DNA from: Marimonas lutisalis
GTDB lineage: Bacteria > Pseudomonadota > Alphaproteobacteria > Rhodobacterales > Rhodobacteraceae
NCBI RefSeq assembly: GCF_005434965.1
Contig: NZ_SKCI01000003.1
Coordinates: 186,001-250,000 of the forward strand
DNA: 64,000 nucleotides
Reading direction: 5' to 3'
The stretch's first letter is position 1; the number at the start of each line of letters is the position of its first letter. Under the pieces are notes generated by a model. That model ran no database searches, was not told the DNA's origin, and was given only the letters and a program-made list of their open reading frames with translations. This document shows, one piece after another, positions 43,948-53,556 of the stretch. Both the position numbers and the translations under genes were made by a program.

Positions 43948-45291
43948 TCAACGGAAAGCGTAAAGCTCACCATTGCGCGAGACGACATACATCACGCCGC
44001 CTGCGAAAACCGGGTTCGACGTGGCCCCGCCCGGGATCTCCGCCGTCGCGGTCAGATCGCCCGAAACCGGGTCGAACGCCCGGATCAGGCCGTCGCCACT
44101 GGCCACGATCAGGCGGCCACCGGCCAGAACCGGACCGTAATGCAGGAAGATCTCTTTCTGCCGCCGCGGGCGATTCTTGACGAAGAAGGGCAGCTCCTTG
44201 CCCCAGATGCGGCTGCCATCCTCGGCGTTCAGCCGCACCAGCTCGTTCTGGTCCGACACGAGGAACACGGACCCACCGGCAACCCAGACCGGGTTGAGCG
44301 GGCCTTCCTCGGCGGTCCACAGGCGCTCGCCCGTGCCCGCGTTCAGCGCGATCAGGCGGCCGGAATGGCTGCCCACGTAGACCGTGTTGCCGACAATGAC
44401 CGGATCGCCGGTAATGTCCGTTACCCGCGACCGCGTGATGCCGCTGCGCCGCCCCGAAATCACCGAATCCCACAACCGCAACCCGCCGCCGCGGAACGCC
44501 GCCTGCACCTCGCCCGAGCCGAAGGCGAAAATCGCAACCCGCTCGTTCACCGCCGGGGCCGGGCCGCCCATCACGTTATGCGCGCTCGGCGTGGAGTCGA
44601 GCTGCCAGTTGATCCGCCCGGTCTTGGCGTCGATCGCCCAGGCCGTGGTATCACCCGCAACCAGGTAAACGACCCCGTTCAGAAATGTCGGCGTGCCCGA
44701 TCCCGTGGCCTGCAGTTTCTGCTGCCACAGCTGCTGGCCCGTCGCCGCGTCCAACGCCGTCAGAAGGCCGAAGCTCGAAGACACGAACACCGCGCCGTCG
44801 CCATAGGCCAGACCGCCCCCCGACGCATCCTTTGGCGCATCTCGCGGCGGCACCAGGTCGGCCGTCCATACGGTTTCGCCGTTTGTGGCGGTCGCCGTGA
44901 CCCGCGCCTCGGCGTCCAGCGTGTAGATACGTCCACCGGCCACGACCGGGTCGGCGGTGACGCGCTTGCGCCGCGAATCCCCCTGGCCGATCGGCGCGCG
45001 CCACATCATCTGCATCGCACCGCCAAAGGCGGGGTGGCTCACCCGCGTTGCCGGCGTGCCGGGCCGCTGGGTCCAGTTGGCATTGCTCTGCACCGCCGGC
45101 AGTTGCACCGCCACGCTGCGGTCTTCCACCACTGCCTCGGGCATATCGGCCAGTTCATCGCTCAGAACGGCGCGCAGGTTTTCGCGCTTGCCGGGCAGGA
45201 TTTCCTCGCGCTCGCCGCAGGCCGCCAGCACCAATGCGCCGGCAAGGCCCATCACCCAACCGCTTTTCCTGAAAATGTCTGCCCTCATCAT
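43948..45291 (-). CDS. bamB: outer-membrane assembly lipoprotein BamB (PQQ-type beta-propeller)
   Basis: The 447-residue protein has a lipoprotein signal (LAACGER, Cys about 25) and seven or eight PQQ-like propeller blades (GRIYTLDAEARVTATATNGETVWTADL; VYVGSHSGRLIALNAGTGERLWTAEEG). BamB scaffolds the BAM complex. It is flanked by yfgM-like and der genes, the conserved E. coli order. Confidence 0.93.
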   Translation of the reverse strand: MMRADIFRKSGWVMGLAGALVLAACGEREEILPGKRENLRAVLSDELADMPEAVVEDRSVAVQLPAVQSNANWTQRPGTPATRVSHPAFGGAMQMMWRAPIGQGDSRRKRVTADPVVAGGRIYTLDAEARVTATATNGETVWTADLVPPRDAPKDASGGGLAYGDGAVFVSSSFGLLTALDAATGQQLWQQKLQATGSGTPTFLNGVVYLVAGDTTAWAIDAKTGRINWQLDSTPSAHNVMGGPAPAVNERVAIFAFGSGEVQAAFRGGGLRLWDSVISGRRSGITRSRVTDITGDPVIVGNTVYVGSHSGRLIALNAGTGERLWTAEEGPLNPVWVAGGSVFLVSDQNELVRLNAEDGSRIWGKELPFFVKNRPRRQKEIFLHYGPVLAGGRLIVASGDGLIRAFDPVSGDLTATAEIPGGATSNPVFAGGVMYVVSRNGELYAFR

Positions 45292-45317
45292 GGCCCCACC
45301 TATCTTGCGTACCGGCG

Positions 45318-46010
45318 TTACCCGCCGTTCGTGGCCGCGTCTGCCGCCGTTGCCGCGCCTGTCTCGGGCTCGGCCCCCAATGCCACCATCAACTGTGTTG
45401 CGCGCCGACGCAAGCCCGCTGTCGCCCCCGCATCCGATGCGATCATCTTCAGACGCTCCAGCGCGGCTTCGGTGTCGCCGGTCTCGATATCGATCAGCGC
45501 CAGCTGCTCCTCGGCCATCAGCCGCAGCCGCGAATTCGGCCCGATCAGCGACTCGTAGCCCTGCCGCCGCTCTTCGACCGACAGGCCCCCGGCCTGAACC
45601 GCCAGCTTCTTGAAGAGCGCGATCTGCCGGTAGATCAGCGGCAGATCGGCATTCGCCTCGATCGCCGCAAGAGCCTGCGCCGCGGCGTCGAACTCGCCCG
45701 CGTTCACCTGCTCGCCCGCTGCCAGCAGCGCGGCCACGGCCTGCGCCCCGGCATTTTCCGGCGCCAGCGCGGTCAATGCCTCGGCGCGCTTCAGCGGATC
45801 GTCATTGCGCAGCGCCGCGATCATCGCGTCGCCGGTCTCTTGCGCGGCGCGCGTGGCCTGCGCTTTGCGGTACTCGTTAAAGGCCGCACCCCCGACCAGG
45901 ACAAGCACCGCCAGAACGGCAATCCAGCCATAGCGCTTCATCAGCCGGAACAACCTGTCGCGCCGGACCTCTTCGGTCACCTCGTCAATGAAACTGTCGG
46001 TGTCGCTCAC
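45318..46010 (-). CDS. YfgM-family TPR-like membrane protein
   Basis: The 230-residue protein has a short cytoplasmic N-terminus, one span (about 28-46) and a TPR-like helical domain (YRQIALFKKLAVQAGGLSVEERRQGYESLIGPNSRLRLMAEEQLALIDIETGDTEAALERLKMIASD in adjacent helices). E. coli YfgM binds SecYEG and periplasmic chaperones. The start is GTG. It precedes bamB on the same strand. Confidence 0.85.
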   Translation of the reverse strand: MSDTDSFIDEVTEEVRRDRLFRLMKRYGWIAVLAVLVLVGGAAFNEYRKAQATRAAQETGDAMIAALRNDDPLKRAEALTALAPENAGAQAVAALLAAGEQVNAGEFDAAAQALAAIEANADLPLIYRQIALFKKLAVQAGGLSVEERRQGYESLIGPNSRLRLMAEEQLALIDIETGDTEAALERLKMIASDAGATAGLRRRATQLMVALGAEPETGAATAADAATNGG

Positions 46011-46128
46011 GCATCCGCCCCTTCGTACTTTTGCCCCCTCTTACCGCAGCCTCCCGGCCCTGCCAAGGCCGCTCTGGATGTCGCGGTCTCGCGCAATCGT
46101 GTGCTTGCACCGGCCCGGCCGCATGGCT

Positions 46129-46152
46129 AAACTGAACCGGACAGTTCAGTTT
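46129..46152. promoter_or_regulatory. TetR-type palindromic operator upstream of the RND efflux operon
   Basis: AAACTGAAC and GTTCAGTTT are perfect inverted 9-bp arms spaced by CGGACA. It lies 115 bp upstream of the adaptor gene. The form is typical of TetR/AcrR operators, yet no such regulator gene is nearby. Confidence 0.6.
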
Positions 46153-46267
46153 TGGCGATTCAGGTCTATTTCCCGCCCCGAATGCAGCTTGCAAAGGGTT
46201 CACAACGGGGCTGGATTTGCCTATCTGGTCGGGCATCGGCCCGCCAACCGCGTGAAAGGCATGTGAC

Positions 46268-47545
46268 ATGCGACTATTCCCGCTCCTCACCGCGGTTCTG
46301 GTGACGGCGTTTCTCTATCTTCTCATCATCGAACGCGACACGCTTTTCGCCTTCGCGCGCGGCGAAGAAACCGCCACCGCTACGACAGCCGTCGAACCGG
46401 CCGCACCCGCCACGCCAGAGACGGCAACCGGCACCGTCGGCGTGGTTGCCATCCACTCCACCGCCCAGGTGATCGACAGCGCCGTCATCCTGCGCGGCCA
46501 GACCGAGGCCGCCCGCCAGGTCGATGTGCGCGCCGAAACCTCCGGCCTGGTCATCTCCGATCCCCTGCGCAAGGGCGCCTATGTCGATCAGGGCGATGTG
46601 CTCTGCCGGCTCGATTCCGGCACCCGCGACGCGTCGCTGGCCGAAACGCGCGCCCGCCTGGCCGAGGCACATGCCCGCATGCCCGAGGCCGAGGCCAGCA
46701 TCCCGACAGCCGAGGCCCAGCTCGAAACAGCCCGCGCCCAGCTCGAAGAGGCGCGCATCAACGACAACGCCGCGCGCAAACTGGCCGAGGGCGGCTATGC
46801 GTCGGAAACGCGGGTCGCCGCGGCGCAGGCCGCCATCCGCGCCGCCGAGGCGTCGGTGAAGTCGGCCGAGGCCGGGCTGAAATCAGCGCAATCGGGCGTG
46901 CTCAACGTCCGCGCCGCCATCCAGTCGGCCGAGGCCGCGGTGGCCGCGGCGGAAAAGGAAATCTCCCGGCTCGAGCTTCACGCCCCCTTCGAGGGCCTGC
47001 TCGAATCCGACACCGCCGAACTCGGCTCGCTGATGCAGCCCGGCGGGCTCTGCGCCACCGTGATACAGCTCGATCCGATCAAAGTCGTGGGCTTCGTGCC
47101 CGAAACCGAGGTTGACCGCGTGAACATCGGCGCCCCGGCAGGCGCGCGCCTGACCAATGGCGAAGAACTCATCGGCCGCGTCACCTTCCTGTCGCGCTCG
47201 GCCGACCCGCTCACCCGCACCTTCCGGGTCGAGCTCGAGGTGCCCAATCACGGCCTGCAGATTCGCGACGGCCAGACCGCCGAAATCGCCATCGCCTCAG
47301 ACGGGGCGGCGGCCCACCTGGTGCCGCAATCCGCCCTCACGCTGAACGATGACGGTATTCTGGGCGTGCGCGTCGTGAGCGAGGACAGCCATGCGCTGTT
47401 CCAGCCGGTCACGCTGCTGCGTGACACCGCCCAGGGCGTGTGGATCACCGGGCTGGACGATCAGGCCGACGTGATCGTCATCGGCCAGGAATACGTGGTC
47501 GACGGGGTGCCGGTCCGGGCCAGTTATCAGCAGGCCGAACAATGA
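46268..47545 (+). CDS. RND efflux periplasmic adaptor (membrane fusion protein)
   Basis: The 425 residues have an N-terminal anchor (MRLFPLLTAVLVTAFLYLLI), the biotinyl-lipoyl hairpin halves (VDVRAETSGLVISDPLRKGAYVDQGDVLCRLD and LHAPFEGLLES) around a long alpha-helical coiled coil rich in Ala, and a C-terminal beta-barrel. It connects the inner-membrane pump to an outer-membrane channel. No TolC-type gene is in the window. The stop overlaps the pump start by four bases. Confidence 0.92.
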   Translation: MRLFPLLTAVLVTAFLYLLIIERDTLFAFARGEETATATTAVEPAAPATPETATGTVGVVAIHSTAQVIDSAVILRGQTEAARQVDVRAETSGLVISDPLRKGAYVDQGDVLCRLDSGTRDASLAETRARLAEAHARMPEAEASIPTAEAQLETARAQLEEARINDNAARKLAEGGYASETRVAAAQAAIRAAEASVKSAEAGLKSAQSGVLNVRAAIQSAEAAVAAAEKEISRLELHAPFEGLLESDTAELGSLMQPGGLCATVIQLDPIKVVGFVPETEVDRVNIGAPAGARLTNGEELIGRVTFLSRSADPLTRTFRVELEVPNHGLQIRDGQTAEIAIASDGAAAHLVPQSALTLNDDGILGVRVVSEDSHALFQPVTLLRDTAQGVWITGLDDQADVIVIGQEYVVDGVPVRASYQQAEQ

Positions 47546-50500
47546 CCGGGCTGGTCGACTGGGCCGCCTCCCGCGCGCGGATGGTGTTGGCCTTCATCGC
47601 GCTCTCCATCCTGGCGGGCGCCTATTCCTACTTCGCCCTGCCGAAAGAGGGCGAACCCGACATCCAGATCCCAGGCCTCTTCGTCTCGGTCCCCTTCCCC
47701 GGCATCTCGGCCGCCGACAGCGAAACCCTTCTCGTCAAGGTGATGGAGACCGAGCTCGCCGATATCGACGGGCTCGAAGCGATGACCGCCACCGCGGCGG
47801 AAAACTACGCCGGCATCTTTCTCGAATTCGAATTCGGCTGGGACAAGTCCTCGACCATGGCGGATGTCCGCGAGGCGATGAACACGGCCGAGGGCAAATT
47901 CCCCGAAGGTTACGAGAAATATTCGATCAACGAGATCAACTTTTCCGAATTCCCGGTCCTGATCGTCAATCTCACCGGCGCGGTGCCGGAACGCACGATG
48001 AACCGCATCGCCAAGGATCTGCAGGACCGGCTCGAAAGCCTCGATGCCGTGCTCGAAGCCGGCATCGCCGGCAACCGCGACGAGATGCTCGAGGTGGTGA
48101 TCGACCCGCTCAAGCTCGAATCCTACAATGTCACCGCGGGCGAACTGATCCGCGTGGTGCAGAACAACAACCAGCTGATCGCGGCGGGCGAAGTCGAAAC
48201 CGAAACCGGCGCCTTCTCGGTCAAGATCCCGTCCAGCTTCGACGAACCGCAGGATGTCTATTCGCTGCCGGTCAAGACCAATGGCGACAGGGTGATCACC
48301 CTGGGCGATCTGGCAGATATCCGCCTCACCTTCGAGGATCGCGCCTCGACGGCGCGCTTCAACGGCGAAAACACCGTCGCCCTGCAGGTGGTCAAACGCA
48401 AGGGCTTCAACCTTCTCGACATGGCCGTCGAGGTGAAAGCCACGGTGGCCAAAGCGGCCGAAAACTGGCCACCCGAGTTGCGCTCGGCGGTCACCGTGGG
48501 CACATCGAACGATCAGTCCCGCGTCGTGGGCTCGATGATCAGCCAGCTCGAAGGCTCGGTGCTGACCGCCATCGCATTGGTCATGATCGTGGTTCTGGGC
48601 GCGCTCGGCGTTCGCCCGGCATTGCTGGTAGGCTTTGCCATTCCCACGTCGTTCCTGCTGTGTTTCGCGCTTCTGGCGGTGATGGACGTGGCGGTCTCGA
48701 ACATCGTGATGTTCGGCCTGATCCTCGCCGTCGGCATGCTGGTCGACGGCGCCATCGTCGTGGTGGAATATGCCGACAAGCGGATCCAGGACGGCACCGG
48801 CCCGATGCACGCCTATGTCGAGGCCGCCAAGCGGATGTTCTGGCCCGTGGTCAGCTCCACCGCCACCACGCTCTGCGCCTTTCTTCCCATGCTGTTCTGG
48901 CCCGGCGTGCCGGGGCAGTTCATGGGCATGCTGCCGGTCACGCTGATCTTCGTGCTTTCGGCCTCGTTGATCGTGGCGCTCATCTACCTGCCGGTGATGG
49001 GCGGCGTCACCGGCCGCGTCAGCCGCAAGTTCACCCGCTCCTCGGACTGGCTGCGCCGCCGCACGCCCTGGGTCGTGCGTGCCCTGCTCGTGCCGCCCTC
49101 GCTCTACATGATCTTCTTCGGCGCCATGCAGGTGCTGAACCCCGATTACCTCTTCCGCCCGCTCACCGGCGGGCCTTCTCCGTTCTCGGGTTTCATGGCC
49201 TATGTGCCGGGCATCGCGATTTTCCTGGCCGGCGCCGTGGCCAGCTCGATCACCGTCTCGGCAGCCAAGATCATCCGCCGCAAACCGCCCGTGGCCGGCC
49301 GCCGCCACCGCACGCTCTTCGGCTGGTTCACCAGGCTGATCGCCGGCAACCCGATCATGCCGCTCGTCACCATCGGCGCGGTCATCTTCCTCGTCGCCAA
49401 TGTCTTTTCCTATTACGGCGAACACAACAATGGCGTGGATTTCTTCGTCGACAGCGAACCGGAACAGGCCATCGTCTATGTCCGCGCCCGCGGCAACCTC
49501 TCGATCCAGCAGAAGGACGCGCTGGTGCGCCAGGCCGAACAGGTCGTCCTCGCGCATCCCGGCGTCGAAAACGCCTTTGCCTTCGCCGGCGAAGGTGGCT
49601 TGAACAACAACACCGGCGGCGCCCAGCCCCCAAAGGACACGATCGGCCAGGTCCAGCTCGAAACCATCCCGTGGGAGGCGCGCCCCGCCTATGCCGCCAC
49701 CCATGACGACATCACACTGGCCCAGCTTGACGGCGACGTGGTGATCGCCGACCTCACCCGCCAGCTTGAACAGATCCCCGGCATCAAGGTCGAAATCCTG
49801 GCCCAGGCCCGTGGCCCCGCCTCGGCCAAGCCCGTGCACCTGCGGCTCAAGGGCGACAACTGGGAAAACCTGCTCGCAGCCACCGAAATCGCCCGCGCCC
49901 GCTTCGATGAAACCCCGGCGCTGGAACTGATCGAAGATACGCTGCCCCTGCCCGGCATCGACTGGCAGATCGACGTCGATGTCGAAAAGGCCGGCCGCTT
50001 TGGCGCCGACGTTGCCACCGTCGGCGGCATGGTTCAGCTCGTCACCCGCGGCATCCTGCTCGATACCATGCGCGTCGAAAGCTCGGACGAGGAAATCGAG
50101 ATCCGCGTCCGCCTGCCGGAAAACGACCGCGTGCTTTCCACCCTCGACACGCTCAAGGTGCGCACCCAGGACGGCCTCGTGCCGCTGTCGAACTTCATCA
50201 CCCGCAAACCCGTCGCCAAGCTGGCCGAGATCAACCGCACCGACCAGACCCGCTATTTCGACGTCAAGGCGGGCGTGAAAAAGGGGTTCTTCCGGATCGA
50301 GGCGACAACCGGCGGCGCGACACTCGGCACCGCGCAGTTCCTTGACCCTGCCAAACCCGTCCCCGCCTCGGCCGTCACCATGACCGACACCGATGGCGAT
50401 GATCGCCCCGCGATCGTCACCCCGGCCGAAGATCAAACCATCGACGATTTGCTTGGCAGCGATTACAACCTGGTCCCCGTCAACGACAACGAACGTATCG

Positions 50501-51501
50501 CCACGCTCACCGAATGGCTCGAAACCGCGCCCTTCCCCGCTGGGGTGGAATGGGAATGGACCGGCGACCAGGACGACCAGAAAGAAAGCCAGTCCTTCCT
50601 CATGTCGGCCTTTGCCGGCGCGCTGGCGCTGATGTTCATCATCCTGCTGGCGCAGTTCAACAGCTTCTACAACTCGGTCCTGGTGCTGCTTGCCGTGGTG
50701 CTGTCCACCACCGGCGTTCTGATCGGTATGCTGGTCATGGATCAGAGCTTTTCGGTCATCATGACCGGCGTCGGTATCGTGGCCCTCGCAGGCATCGTCG
50801 TGAACAACAACATCGTTCTGATCGACACCTACCAGGATTACGCCGGCTACATGCCCCGGATCGAGGCGATCATCCGCACCGCCGAAGATCGCATCCGCCC
50901 CGTCTTCCTGACCACGATCACCACCATGGCCGGTCTCACGCCGATGATGTTCGGCCTGTCGCTCGACTTCTGGAATGGCGGCTACTCGATCGACAGCCCC
51001 ACCTCGCTTTGGTGGAAACAGCTGGCCACCGCCGTGGTCTTCGGCCTGGGCGTCGCCACGCTGCTCACGCTGGTGTTCACGCCGTCGATGCTGGCACTTC
51101 GGGTCTGGCTCTCGACCTATGCCGGCTGGATCGCACGCGGGTTGAAGGCGCTCAGCCTCGGCCGCGCCTCGGCGGCTGCGCAGGATTTCGCCCTGCGCCG
51201 CGCTGCCCGCCGCTACAAGGCGCCCGAATTGCTCTGGCCCGAGGATTTCGACGAAGCCCTCGCCGATTTCGAGGAATCACATGACGGCACCGCCGAACCC
51301 GGGCCGGAAGACGTGAAAGGCGTCTTCGCCCGCCTGGGCAAGCTGCCCGCCCCCGAAGGCGAAGACGAAAACGCCGGGACCGAGACCACGACCGAAGACA
51401 TGCCGCCCGTGGCCGATGACGATGTCGCCGACGATGCAGCCGAAAGCGACGATACCAAGGAAAAGCCCAAGGGCGATGACACGGTGCGCGCGGCGGAATA
51501 A
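47542..51501 (+). CDS. RND-family efflux permease with an acidic C-terminal tail
   Basis: The 1,319-residue protein is a proton-driven RND pump with two six-helix repeats and large periplasmic domains (PKEGEPDIQIPGLFVSVPFPGIS; VGMLVDGAIVVVEYADKRI; GIVVNNNIVLIDTYQDY). It differs from AcrB-like proteins by an insertion (about nt 49065-49330) with one or two extra hydrophobic helices and a basic loop, and by a roughly 125-residue C-terminal cytoplasmic tail whose last 86 residues hold about 30 Asp/Glu. The substrate is undetermined. It is coupled to the adaptor and preceded by a TetR-like operator. Confidence 0.92.
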   Translation: MTGLVDWAASRARMVLAFIALSILAGAYSYFALPKEGEPDIQIPGLFVSVPFPGISAADSETLLVKVMETELADIDGLEAMTATAAENYAGIFLEFEFGWDKSSTMADVREAMNTAEGKFPEGYEKYSINEINFSEFPVLIVNLTGAVPERTMNRIAKDLQDRLESLDAVLEAGIAGNRDEMLEVVIDPLKLESYNVTAGELIRVVQNNNQLIAAGEVETETGAFSVKIPSSFDEPQDVYSLPVKTNGDRVITLGDLADIRLTFEDRASTARFNGENTVALQVVKRKGFNLLDMAVEVKATVAKAAENWPPELRSAVTVGTSNDQSRVVGSMISQLEGSVLTAIALVMIVVLGALGVRPALLVGFAIPTSFLLCFALLAVMDVAVSNIVMFGLILAVGMLVDGAIVVVEYADKRIQDGTGPMHAYVEAAKRMFWPVVSSTATTLCAFLPMLFWPGVPGQFMGMLPVTLIFVLSASLIVALIYLPVMGGVTGRVSRKFTRSSDWLRRRTPWVVRALLVPPSLYMIFFGAMQVLNPDYLFRPLTGGPSPFSGFMAYVPGIAIFLAGAVASSITVSAAKIIRRKPPVAGRRHRTLFGWFTRLIAGNPIMPLVTIGAVIFLVANVFSYYGEHNNGVDFFVDSEPEQAIVYVRARGNLSIQQKDALVRQAEQVVLAHPGVENAFAFAGEGGLNNNTGGAQPPKDTIGQVQLETIPWEARPAYAATHDDITLAQLDGDVVIADLTRQLEQIPGIKVEILAQARGPASAKPVHLRLKGDNWENLLAATEIARARFDETPALELIEDTLPLPGIDWQIDVDVEKAGRFGADVATVGGMVQLVTRGILLDTMRVESSDEEIEIRVRLPENDRVLSTLDTLKVRTQDGLVPLSNFITRKPVAKLAEINRTDQTRYFDVKAGVKKGFFRIEATTGGATLGTAQFLDPAKPVPASAVTMTDTDGDDRPAIVTPAEDQTIDDLLGSDYNLVPVNDNERIATLTEWLETAPFPAGVEWEWTGDQDDQKESQSFLMSAFAGALALMFIILLAQFNSFYNSVLVLLAVVLSTTGVLIGMLVMDQSFSVIMTGVGIVALAGIVVNNNIVLIDTYQDYAGYMPRIEAIIRTAEDRIRPVFLTTITTMAGLTPMMFGLSLDFWNGGYSIDSPTSLWWKQLATAVVFGLGVATLLTLVFTPSMLALRVWLSTYAGWIARGLKALSLGRASAAAQDFALRRAARRYKAPELLWPEDFDEALADFEESHDGTAEPGPEDVKGVFARLGKLPAPEGEDENAGTETTTEDMPPVADDDVADDAAESDDTKEKPKGDDTVRAAE

Positions 51502-51608
51502 TCCCGCTTGCCCGTCCCGGCGCGACTAAACCTCCGATTGCGAAATGCCGCAATCTGCTCTACCCCCTTTACCCGGCCCCGGACCGGGCCGGCAAATGGG
51601 GGGCAACC

Positions 51609-52436
51609 ATGCAGATCAGACAAATCACCGGCGTCTTCGGCGCCGAGATCACCGGCGCCGACATCACCGATCCGGCACAGGTCGAGGACATCCACCGAGC
51701 TTTCGCCGATCACTCGGTCATCGCACTACGCGCGCAACGCGCCGATCCCGCCAGCCTTGTGGCGTTCGCCCGCCGCTTCGGCGACATCAACATCAACCGG
51801 TTCGTCGCCGCCCTGCCCGACCATCCCGAGATCGCCATGATCCAGAAAGCCCCCGACCAGCGCGAGGCGATCGGCGAGATCTGGCACGCCGAACACACCT
51901 ACGATACCGCCCCCGCCGCCGCCTCAATCCTCCACGCGGTCAATCTGCCGCCGGTGGGCGGCGACACCGTCTTCATCTCGATGGGCGCGGCCTATGACGC
52001 GCTTTCCGAACGCTTCAAACACATGCTCTCGGGCCTCAACGCCTGGCACAGCTCGCGCCACGCCTTCGGCGCGTCGAAAAGCGACAGCGAAACCCAGCGC
52101 TCGGGCCGCACCGGCAATGCCGAGGCCGCCACCCAGGACGCGCTCCACCCGGTGGTCATCCGCCACCCGCTCACCGGGCGCAGAACGCTCTTCATCAACC
52201 CGCGCTTCACCACGCATATCGACGGGTTCAGCCGGGCCGAATCCGACGCGCTCCTTGGCTTTCTCTACGCCCATTGCCAGCAACCCGAATTCCAGCTTAG
52301 GCTGGGATGGAGCCCCGGCGACATCACCATCTGGGACAACCGCGCCACGCTGCACAAGGCGATCAACGACTATCACGGCCACGCCCGCATGATGCACCGG
52401 ATCACGATCGAAGGCGTGCCGCTTCAGGCCGCCTGA
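51609..52436 (+). CDS. TauD/TfdA-family dioxygenase, HxE variant
   Basis: The 275-residue enzyme resembles Fe(II)/2-oxoglutarate dioxygenases of the TauD family. The facial triad is H93-A-E95 and H249, with R264 as the probable 2-oxoglutarate ligand (MHRITIEG). The usual HxD motif reads HAE here: codon GAA at 51891-51893. Glu is tolerated in some family members (for example clavaminate synthase-type HxE). The following gene is a close paralogue with HTD. The substrate is unknown. Confidence 0.85.
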   Translation: MQIRQITGVFGAEITGADITDPAQVEDIHRAFADHSVIALRAQRADPASLVAFARRFGDININRFVAALPDHPEIAMIQKAPDQREAIGEIWHAEHTYDTAPAAASILHAVNLPPVGGDTVFISMGAAYDALSERFKHMLSGLNAWHSSRHAFGASKSDSETQRSGRTGNAEAATQDALHPVVIRHPLTGRRTLFINPRFTTHIDGFSRAESDALLGFLYAHCQQPEFQLRLGWSPGDITIWDNRATLHKAINDYHGHARMMHRITIEGVPLQAA

Positions 52437-52453
52437 CCAGCGGGGGGACAACC

Positions 52454-53281
52454 ATGGACATCAAACGCCTCACAGGCCTTTTCGGCGCCGAGATCTTCGG
52501 CGCGGATATCCGCGATCCGAACCAGTTCGATGACATCCGCCAGGCCTTTGTCGATCATTCGGTCATCACCCTGCGTGGCCAGACCATCACCCCCGAGGAT
52601 CACCTGGCCTTCGCCCGCCGCTTCGGCGCCATCAACATCAACCGTTTCTTTGCACCGCTCAACAGCCACCCCGAGATCTCGCTGGTGGTGAAAGAGGCCG
52701 ACCAGACCGGCGCCGTGGGCGAGGAATGGCACACCGATCATGCCTATGACACCGAACCGGCAACCGGGTCCATCCTTCACGCTATCGACATCCCGCCCCA
52801 TGGCGGCGATACGATCTTCGCCTCGACCACCGCCGCCTATGATGCGCTGTCCGAACCGTTCAAACGCATGCTCGAAGGCCTCCACGCCTGGCACAGTTCA
52901 CGCCACGTCTTCGGCGCCGACGTGGCCGACACCGACAGCGCCAGGACCGGCCGCATCGGCAACGCGCACCTGGCCACGCAGGACGTGCTGCACCCGGTCG
53001 TCATCCGCCACCCGCTTTCGGGGCGCAAGTCGCTCTTCGTCAATCCCCAGTTCACCACGCGGATCGAGGGCCTCTCGCCCATCGAGTCCCGCCACATCCT
53101 CGGCGCGATCTACGAGCATTGCCAGAAACCAGAATTCCAGGCCCGCGTGCGCTGGCAGCCTGGTGATGTGACCATGTGGGACAACCGCGCCACCTGGCAC
53201 AAGGCGATCAACGACTACCAGGGATACCGCCGCGAAATGCACCGCATCACTGTCGAAGGCTGCGCTCTGGTTGCGGCCTGA
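52454..53281 (+). CDS. TauD/TfdA-family dioxygenase, HxD form
   Basis: The 275-residue enzyme is collinear with the upstream gene without gaps up to the triad (both open with GLFGAEI/GVFGAEI and have AININRF at the same place). Its triad is the standard H93-T-D95 and H249, with R264. It probably hydroxylates a small acid such as an aryloxy- or sulfonate-type substrate, but no clue beyond family is available. ATG 52454 lies 17 bp after the upstream stop, with a GGGGGG-type ribosome-binding site. Confidence 0.88.
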   Translation: MDIKRLTGLFGAEIFGADIRDPNQFDDIRQAFVDHSVITLRGQTITPEDHLAFARRFGAININRFFAPLNSHPEISLVVKEADQTGAVGEEWHTDHAYDTEPATGSILHAIDIPPHGGDTIFASTTAAYDALSEPFKRMLEGLHAWHSSRHVFGADVADTDSARTGRIGNAHLATQDVLHPVVIRHPLSGRKSLFVNPQFTTRIEGLSPIESRHILGAIYEHCQKPEFQARVRWQPGDVTMWDNRATWHKAINDYQGYRREMHRITVEGCALVAA

Positions 53282-53556
53282 CCAACCGGCAGGGCTGTGA
53301 CGCGGACGACGCGGTCATTCAATTCACGGCCTGCGAAGGCGTTGTCGTTCAGCCACTTCGATTTCCTGCGACGCGACAGCCGCTGCTGCCAATTCCACAC
53401 CGGGCACGAGGACCGCAGCCTTCCACCACCGTCGGCCATGCCGCTCGCCATTGCCCGGCTATTACGGTGGATCCCCGGCATGTTCTATCCGCCACCTGCA
53501 CGGTGATGGTTGCGAAATGATTTGCAACGGACGCCCGAAGGTGGCGTTCTGGGAGC

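Noticed and set aside
47527-50436. A 969-codon minus-strand frame opposite the RND pump
   Set aside because: Composition is biased (His, Asp, Gly), with no motif, and the sense strand codes a clear RND permease.
53509-53528. Imperfect palindrome GTTGCGAAAT/GATTTGCAAC before the CaCA gene
   Set aside because: It needs a bulge and has no matching site elsewhere in the window; noted only as context.
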